From Nemertoderma westbladi (Eukaryota; Xenacoelomorpha; Nemertodermatida; Nemertodermatidae), in contig JAUCBJ010006630.1 of assembly GCA_032718475.1 (NCBI GenBank), positions 1 to 23,116 of the forward strand: 23,116 bases of DNA, read 5' to 3'. The notes beneath the pieces were generated by a model. It searched no databases, was not told the DNA's origin, and saw nothing but the letters and a program-made list of their open reading frames with translations. Of this stretch, positions 17,135 to 23,116 are shown piece by piece (within the stretch, counting starts at the first letter, position 1; each line of letters begins with the position of its first letter). Both the position numbers and the translations under genes were made by a program.

Positions 17135-17589
17135 TCTAAAATCTACAAATTTTTACGAAAACGACTGATGTTTTGTTTGTACGTAGGTATCACTAGTCTG
17201 GATCCGACCGAAAAAAAAATTTTCGAAAAAATGTACTGGGGTGGTTATATTGCAGCACAAAAATTACAAGTAGTGCACAATTTTCACAAAATTTGAAAGT
17301 TACTTTTTTCGGTTTTCAATTGTTTTTCAATACAGGTTTTCTGGGGCGCAAAATACATTGGAAAATATTTAAAAATGATATGATTTCTATAAATGGCTGT
17401 TTAGTCCTCTCTGAGTAGGAAAAAAATAAAAAAAAAACAAGTAACCAGCACTTTTCAGTTAGAACACAAAATGTTTAATTCACTTATACGATGCTATAAA
17501 TTCACATTTTCAGGTTTTCTAGGGTGCTGATTCTAATGGAATACATTTCTAATATGCCAGATTATAGCTACGTGTATTTTTCGGCGTAA

Positions 17590-18400
17590 TTTGGAAAATT
17601 TTGGTGCTAGCACCAAATTTTGTACCCATCACCAAAATGTACAAGTTTACGATGTCCAGTGCTATTTTTATTGATTCCATCGGATTCAGGACCCTCATAA
17701 ACCCGTATAACGCAAGAAACTAGATGATTCTATCTACTGATAAATTTGGTTATTTTCCAAAATTTTCACCCACCGGCGAAAAATACAAGTTTGAAAACTC
17801 CTATGAAATTTTTACTGGTTCCATTGAATTCAGAACCCTCAAAAACCCGTATAACGCAAGAAACAAGGTGACACAATCAATTGATATATTTGATGGTTTT
17901 CAAAATTTGGTGCTAGCACCACATTTTGCACCCACTTCCGAAAAATACAAGTTTAAGATGTCTAGTTTGAAAATTATATATTCCATTGAATGCAGAACAG
18001 CAATAAACCTCTAAAACGCAAGAAATAAATTGTCACAAGCAATTTTATCTATTAAATGGATTTTAAAAATTTCGTGCTAGCACTAAAGTTTGCACACAGC
18101 ACCGAAAAATACAAGTTTGATACGCTTGGTGCAACTCGTATATATTCCGTCGAAACCAGAACCCCAAAAAACCGCAATTGCGTAAAAAAGAAGGTTCAAA
18201 CATTCAATTTATAAATTAACATATTTCAAAATTTGGTGCTGGCACCAAATTTGGCTCCCAAAGAAAATAACAAGTTTGAAATTTCTAAATCGATATATAT
18301 GAATTATATCCAATTGTTAACACCAAAAAACCGGTTTAAATCAAAAATAGAGATGTTACAATTCATATTTAATGAAATGTAATTTTAAAAAACGTCTCAA
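17590..18400 (+). repeat. Tandem ~155-bp units in the left arm
   Basis: Diverged units each contain a GGTGCTAGCACC-type palindrome, then ACCCA...GAAAAATACAAGTTTGA, a middle part with a TTCCAT..GAATTCAGAAC word, and AACGCAAGAAA. Palindromes start at 17601, 17907, 18071 and 18233, and one intermediate copy near 17754 has lost the palindrome, giving spacings of about 153, 153, 164 and 162 bp. The 97-codon open frame at 17724-18014 is a translation of this repeat. Confidence 0.85.
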
Positions 18401-18597
18401 AAAAAGTGTCAAAAGTAGGGTTAAAAAATGGTACTATAACTCGAAAACTACTCAATATTTTTGAAAACGGTTTTCACTAGTAAGAAGACAATAGATATTT
18501 AGGAAAGGTCATAAAATTTTAGATTCCCAACTGCGTTTGTTTCAGAATTATAATAAAAAAACCACGAGGCTGGTCATATTGACACCCCCCCCCCCGT

Positions 18598-18614
18598 GTT
18601 TAACCCTATTAAAC
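18598..18614. repeat. Centre of the giant palindrome
   Basis: GTTTAA, CCCTA, TTAAAC: the turning point between the arms. The TTAACCCTATTA inside equals the outer left end of the element including its TTAA. Confidence 0.85.
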
Positions 18615-18616
18615 CC

Positions 18617-18648
18617 GGGGGGGGGGGGGGGGTCAATATGACCCCCCC
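18617..18648. repeat. Central G16 / C7 hairpin cassette
   Basis: G16 (18617-18632), TCAATATGA, C7 (18642-18648). The GTCA/TGAC words and the runs pair as a hairpin. A mirrored cassette with C11 is at 18571-18595, and a similar one at the right end (20095-20117). Confidence 0.85.
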
Positions 18649-18929
18649 GTTGTTTTTTTATTATAATTCTGAAACAAACGCAGTTGGGAATCTGACATTT
18701 TATGACTTTTCTTAAAAATTTATTGTCTTCCTAGTAGTGAAAACCGTTTTCAAAAATATTGGGTACTTTTCGAGTTATAGCACCATTTTTTAACCCTACT
18801 TTTGGCACTTTTTTTGAGACGTTTTTTGAAAATTACATTTCATTAAATATGAATTGTAACATCTCTATTTTTAATTTACACCGGTTTTTTGGTGTTAGAA
18901 ATTTGATGGAATTCATATAAATTGATTTA

Positions 18930-19640
18930 GAAATTTCAAACTTGTTTTTTTCGTTGGGTGCCAAATTTTGGTGCCAGCACCAAATTTTGAATTATGTCAA
19001 TTTTGTAAATTGATTGTTTGAAACTTGTTTTTTACGCAATTGGGGTTTTTTGGGGTTCTGGATTCGATGAAATATATACGAGTTGCACCAAGCGTATCAA
19101 ACTTGTATTTTTCGGTGCTGTGTGCAAATTTTGGTGCTAGCACGAAATTTTGAAAATTCATTCGATAGATAAAATTGCTTGTGACAATTTATTTCTTGCG
19201 TTTTAGAAGTTTATGGCTGTTCTGAATTCAATGGAATAAATAACTATCGAACTAGACATCTCAAACTTGTATTTTTCGGATGTGGGTGCAAAATGTGGTG
19301 CTAGCACCAAATTTTGAAAACCATCAAATATATCAATTGATTGTGTCACCTTGTTTCTTGCGTTATACGGGTTTGTGATGGTTCTGAATTCAATGGAATC
19401 AGTCAAAATTTCATAAGAGTTCTCAAACTGGTATTTTTCGCCAGTGGGTGAAAATTGTTGTGCCAGCACCAAATTTTGGAAAATATGCAAATTTATCAGT
19501 AGATAGTATCACCTTGTTTCTTGCGTTATACGGGTTTATGAGGGTCCTGAATCCGATGGAATCCATAAAAACAGCACTGGACATCGCAAACTTGTACTTT
19601 TGGTGATGGGTACGAAATTTGGTGCTAGCACCAAAATTTG
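18930..19640 (-). repeat. Tandem ~155-bp units in the right arm
   Basis: Reverse-complement counterpart of 17590-18400. Five palindrome sites are recognisable (near 18968, 19132, 19296, 19459 and 19620), including the copy lost in the left arm. Minus-strand open frames at 19203-19490 and 19423-19644 translate the same repeat. Confidence 0.85.
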
Positions 19641-20118
19641 ACAAATTACGCCGAAAAATACAAGTATCAATGATCTGGAATATTAGAAATGTATTCCATT
19701 AGAATCAGCGCCCTCGAAAACCTGAAAATGTGAATTTATAGCATCGTATAAGTGAATTAAAAATTTTGTGTTCTACCTGAAAAGTGCTGGTTACTTGTTT
19801 TTTTCATTTTTTTCCTACGCAGAGAGGACTAAACGGCCATGTATAGTAATCATATCATTTTTAAATATTTTCCAATGTATTTTGCACCCCAGAAAACCTG
19901 TATTGAAAAATAATTAGCTGAAAATGTAACTTTCAAATTTTGTGAAAATTGTGCACTACTTGTAATTTTGGTGCTGCAATATAACCACCCCAGTACATTT
20001 TTTCGAAATTTTTTTTTTTGGTCGGATCCAGACAAGTAATACCTACGTACAAACAAAAAATCAGACGTTTTCGTAAATATTTGTAGATTTTAGAGGGGGG
20101 GGGTCAATATGACCCCTT

Positions 20119-20160
20119 CCCGGTATTTGTACAGCATTTTATAGCCCGGTACTAATAGGG
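20119..20160 (-). repeat. Outer terminal inverted repeat, right
   Basis: Reverse complement of 17039-17080, ending CTAATAGGG before TTAA at 20161-20164. A second TAGGGTTAA follows immediately at 20165-20173, a small terminal duplication. Confidence 0.88.
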
Positions 20161-20164
20161 TTAA
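20161..20164. repeat. TTAA target site, right
   Basis: TTAA directly after the right terminus. Because TAGGGTTAA is duplicated here, 20170-20173 is an alternative. Confidence 0.75.
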
Positions 20165-20336
20165 TAGGGTTAAATTTAAGAAAAACGATTCTCCAGTGGA
20201 CCGATTCTAGGATACGGATGGATAGAACCAAAATTGGTGATGGACAAGAGAGGATGGAAGGCTTGCTGGCCTACCGATATTTTTTTGGGAAATAATTCGG
20301 CCTTGTTCCATAGTCGTGTCAATTATTATATTTAGT
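20165..20336. other. Non-coding spacer after the palindrome
   Basis: No motif or frame recognised. If the palindrome jumped into the 3' end of the BEL element, this could be the displaced remainder, but nothing in it confirms that. Confidence 0.4.
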
Positions 20337-21285
20337 CTGATTAATTCTCTGCTGAATGACATTTGTGAGGACCCAGACACGGAGATACGCCAGTTATATC
20401 ACATGCTGCAATATTTGACGGCGAGTGAACCTGCCTGCAGCTAGGGACGAATTCGATGGGATGCATCTTTATAGACGCGCTCGAGGAGCGGATCCGGAGA
20501 CTAGGGAAGCGTACTCCATTTATAAACTGTTCTATAAATGTGGAGGATGTATGCGTGAGCAAGACAACGCAATTCCTATGTGCTTGAACACGCAGAACCC
20601 CGAGCCAATACTAGCACGATGTTCATACCACAAAAGTCTGCGTTACCAAGAATCCGTACCACTCGTTTAAGATGAGTGGACCAAACACGGGCGAGATTGT
20701 TATTTATGAACCCAAATTAGTCGAGCCAGACATCTACAGTTTGGTAGTAGACGAGTCACACATAAGTCGACACAGGAGAAACGGGAAGCATTAAGCCTCT
20801 ATAGGGTGTACAAGGTGTACTAGAAAGGCGAGATCGAGGAGTTCAGCGGAAGGCTCGCCATTTTATTGGATGTCCAATGATCAAACTGAACCTAGCGAGA
20901 TGACACCCGAACTCTTCGATAGTATAACCTTTGCTCAGCGTTTGACGCAGTGACTGCAGATACCACACGTCGAGATGACGCGAGAATCTCAACCCCATCC
21001 TACCAAGGCGATAGTACCGGTCGCGAGGAAAACCAGCTTTCCTACTAGCATACCGACCCGAGAGGAGACGACTTACAAGATCCCTATAGTAGAACACCCG
21101 GAGATCATTTTGAACCTGGATTTCTTGCCATCGGTAACATTTGGCGATGTGTTAGAGGCGGCGGAGTTGCATAGAACAACAGTTCAGAAAATTGTACGCA
21201 ACATGCCTCCACATATTACCGACTTTAAGGAAGTGGATCGCGTGGGGACGGATATTGTACCTTGCATCCTACGAAGACGATTTGA
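20337..21285 (+). pseudogene. Unidentified gag-like frame, N-terminal part (decayed)
   Basis: Several short coding-like stretches in changing frames follow each other. They are NSLLNDICEDPDTEIRQLYH (20343-20402), REAYSIYKLFYKCGGC (in 20425-20670), an ATG frame at 20672-20794 starting MSGPNTGEIVIYEP, and REALSLYRVYK, which resembles the earlier REAYSIYK segment (20785-20817, then TAG 20821). From about 20864 a longer frame runs with MTPELFDSITFAQRL, TGA 20951 and FLPSVTFGDVLEAAELHRTT (to about 21240). Composition, order and the downstream zinc knuckles suggest a capsid-like polyprotein. I do not recognise the family, and the true start cannot be chosen because of the shifts. Confidence 0.45.
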
Positions 21286-22496
21286 TTGTGGATCGGAGTC
21301 GGCACATTCGAAACCAACACCGGCATTGCGATCAATTGGATGGGGAAACCTATTAGTTTTGATGACAAAAAGTCTATCGGGAGGATTTGGAACCCTACCG
21401 ACGATTTACTCAACAATTGGGACGCGACGAGTCAATCTCTTCGGGAGAATGGATATATGTTTTATGATAATGAAGGAGGAAGCAATCAACAGAGCCTCAC
21501 TTCAAAGACCATACAGATTTGAGCACCTGATGGAGTGCTACACATCTTCAGCCAACAGAGGAGTGATCGAAAGATGCCAATGCCGGAAGGAACGACACAG
21601 AGACACGCTATGATAAAACGGATAATTAAATCCATGGACCTAGCTTGTAGCATAGAGGCTAGGATGTTGCCAAAGGCCATGCGTGACGTTGTGCTTGACA
21701 CAAGTATTGTCAAGATCGGATCCAGTGTACGGGAGGACCTTATTAGCAACTTCGCAGGAATGCCCGAGGAGGAGGATCGATTGCCTACAACTTATGTGGA
21801 TACTAGACCATTGTTGCTTTGGGCCATTGAGCAAGGATATTTTCGATAATATAACACGCTAAAACTGGAACAGGTTATATATCTTATGTTTTGTTGAGAT
21901 TATAAAGAGAGCAATAGGAGCAAATACACAGACGCATACGGTGAGGGAGATACCCCTGGCGTAAACGAGTTTGAGTCACAGCTGAAGTGGCAAGGATGTG
22001 TATATTGTGTGATCACCTCACCTCCAGGAATAATCTTGCAATACTATTTGGCGATCAAATCATCAGTGACCGTGTGTTTCATCGCCGATGCAGTGTCTAG
22101 GACTCTAAAGTGGCATCCGTTATATCTCAGCGAAGGACATATAGTTTACAAGGGAGGTAGGACGCATACTGACGTATTCCGCTGATTTCTCCAACCATTT
22201 TACAACACCAATGCCCACTGTGAAGTTTTCAGAAGTGAAGTTAGGGATGTTTATCTCACTCATGCGGGAAGCCTAGTCGAAAGACCGTCGATATTGATGT
22301 TAGTACACTACGACGGGGAACGCCACGCGGAGATCAAAGGCCCGGAAGGATCCTGGAAGGCGCGCGCGTCTACTGCTCATCATCTCGATGAGGATCCGAC
22401 CTAATCTGCGACAATAGACGAACCGTTGCAGCAACTCATAGAGATAGAGGAGAATCGTCCGAGGAAGACGCAAACCGAAATACACAAGCTAGAGCG
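21286..22496 (+). pseudogene. Unidentified gag-like frame, central part (decayed)
   Basis: One frame carries coding-like sequence across about 1.2 kb, broken only by TGA 21520, TAA 21847, TGA 21895, TGA 22183 and TAA 22402. Recognisable pieces include GIAINWMGKPISFDDKKSIG, APDGVLHIFSQQRSDRK, MIKRIIKSMDLACSIEARML, and LLLWAIEQGYFR before the TAA. Further on are YYLAIKSSVTVCFIADAVSR and SILMLVHYDGERHAEIKGPE. All stops can arise by C-to-T from Gln or Arg codons. The long constant frame shows that this was once a real gene of at least 400 codons, probably the body of the same protein as the N-terminal fragments upstream. No family match is claimed. Confidence 0.5.
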
Positions 22497-23116
22497 ATGC
22501 CATGGTTTGTGTACAACCCACAGAGACAAACATACCAACTGACCCCGATGATGAAGATTATCACGAGGATGGTAGCGCTCGCCCCATCAGAGATCTCATC
22601 TATGAGCGAGTTTGGTATCCTTCTAACACAATTTGTGGCAGTTTATGGCATTTGGGCTACTGGCCATCACGCAAAGAAATATGGAGCTAAACATATATCT
22701 CTACCAGATTTAGTGTGCAACTGGTGTGGGGATCAATGGTCACACACTCTCTACACTTGCTGGCGTTTTGTAGCTCAATGCACGTATTGTAACATCAAAG
22801 GTCATAGGGCGTCTGAATGTCAACTTAGGGACATTCCCTATGAGCATATGTCGGTTAAGATCACCCGACAGCTATTTGACTATTGGGAGAATCTAGCATA
22901 TGAACATGTGTCGACGCAGCGACGCCGTTTTCCCATGAGATCGCATTTGGGATCTTGGGTCGTAAACCCACTCATCCTGTCAAAGGAGGGATACGTGTCA
23001 GCTATGCCTCAATACGACGAACTTTAGAGAACTTTAGAACTCTAGATATATTGCCATTGGATAGCGGCTTCAAAGTTGTTAGAGACTGCTTTCTACAAGT
23101 TCACCCTGATAACAAG
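22497..23116 (+). pseudogene. Zinc-knuckle C-terminal part of the unidentified gag-like protein (partial)
   Basis: An acidic stretch near 22510-22560 reads best in another frame (NIPTDPDDEDYHEDGSARP), so a frameshift lies around 22600-22640. The main frame then gives HHAKKYGAKHISLPDLVCNW. A first Cys/His cluster follows, C-x2-C-x5-H-x4-C (CNWCGDQWSHTLYTC), and a perfect CCHC knuckle, C-x2-C-x4-H-x4-C (CTYCNIKGHRASEC, near 22777-22818). Two zinc knuckles near the C-terminus of a long protein are typical of retroelement Gag. The frame ends at TAG 23025. After a further shift, ILPLDSGFKVVRDCFLQ continues to the window edge, so the gene runs on to the right. Confidence 0.6.

Larger units (their letters stand above)
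17039..20160. mobile_element. 3.1-kb TTAA-flanked foldback element (piggyBac-like, non-autonomous)
   Basis: The whole segment is one near-perfect palindrome. The left arm (17039-18603) and right arm (18609-20160) are reverse complements over about 1.55 kb with scattered mismatches and a 5-nt centre CCCTA (18604-18608) between GTTTAA and TTAAAC. The outer termini CCCTATTAGTACCGGG, continuing for about 42 identical bases, and the flanking TTAA duplication resemble piggyBac-type elements, which use TTAA and end in CCY. No transposase frame is present. The centre contains a second TTAACCCTATTA, so the structure may be two copies of a 1.55-kb element joined head to head. Other TTAA-using families such as Kolobok remain possible. 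Inverted homopolymer cassettes sit at the ends and the centre. Confidence 0.88.

Noticed and set aside
17724-19644. Open frames in the palindrome arms as a repeat protein
   Set aside because: The same frame appears on opposite strands because the arms are reverse complements, and the period near 153 bp keeps it open; there is no start context or known fold.
20843-21097. Minus-strand open frame opposite the gag-like gene
   Set aside because: The plus strand has the more coherent coding signal and continues in the same element; this is a shadow frame.

Overview
This window looks like AT-rich, repeat-dense intergenic DNA from a eukaryote, most likely an invertebrate animal. Nearly everything recognisable is a decayed transposable element: a Penelope-like element with a GIY-YIG endonuclease, a BEL/Pao-type LTR retrotransposon, a non-LTR retrotransposon fragment and a TTAA-flanked foldback element. 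No intact host gene, tRNA or rRNA was found. The exact taxon cannot be read from the sequence.

Layout. Positions 1-470 are a 19-bp minisatellite with a higher-order 8-unit period that runs off the left edge. Positions 471-1590 hold no gene. A 63-bp minisatellite (1590-1626, resuming at 4950-5200) is interrupted by a 5'-truncated minus-strand Penelope-like element (1627-4949). That element has a 12-bp target-site duplication, 64-bp perfect terminal inverted repeats, a probable hammerhead ribozyme and a reverse transcriptase. Its GIY-YIG domain is split by a 736-bp non-LTR retrotransposon fragment. Positions 5200-6350 hold no gene. Positions 6363-6616 are a foldback array of a 15-bp unit in alternating orientation.

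Positions 8309-16787 are a plus-strand BEL/Pao-type gag-pol locus. In order it carries a gag coiled-coil region, a gag core, zinc knuckles, an aspartic protease, a reverse transcriptase with YVDD, a damaged RNase H, an unusual 20-unit Pro-Asp repeat, and an integrase with HHCC finger and DDE residues. It carries at least 20 in-frame stops and several frameshifts, so it is a pseudogene. Every stop can be explained by one C-to-T change in CGA, CAA or CAG. No LTR pair was recognised; 6780-8308 is presumably leader or LTR, and 9851-10440 is an unexplained non-coding block inside gag.

Positions 17039-20160 are a 3.1-kb near-perfect palindrome flanked by TTAA, resembling a piggyBac-type non-autonomous element in head-to-head arrangement. 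Its arms contain tandem units of about 155 bp, each carrying a palindromic motif. Positions 20337-23116 hold a second decayed gag-like reading frame ending in two zinc-knuckle-like motifs. I could not assign it to a family, and it runs off the right edge.

The elements do not cooperate. They are stacked insertions, and the best candidates for unusual biology are the giant palindrome, the foldback array, the ribozyme next to the Penelope inverted repeat, the Pro-Asp repeat inside pol, and the unidentified gag-like frame.
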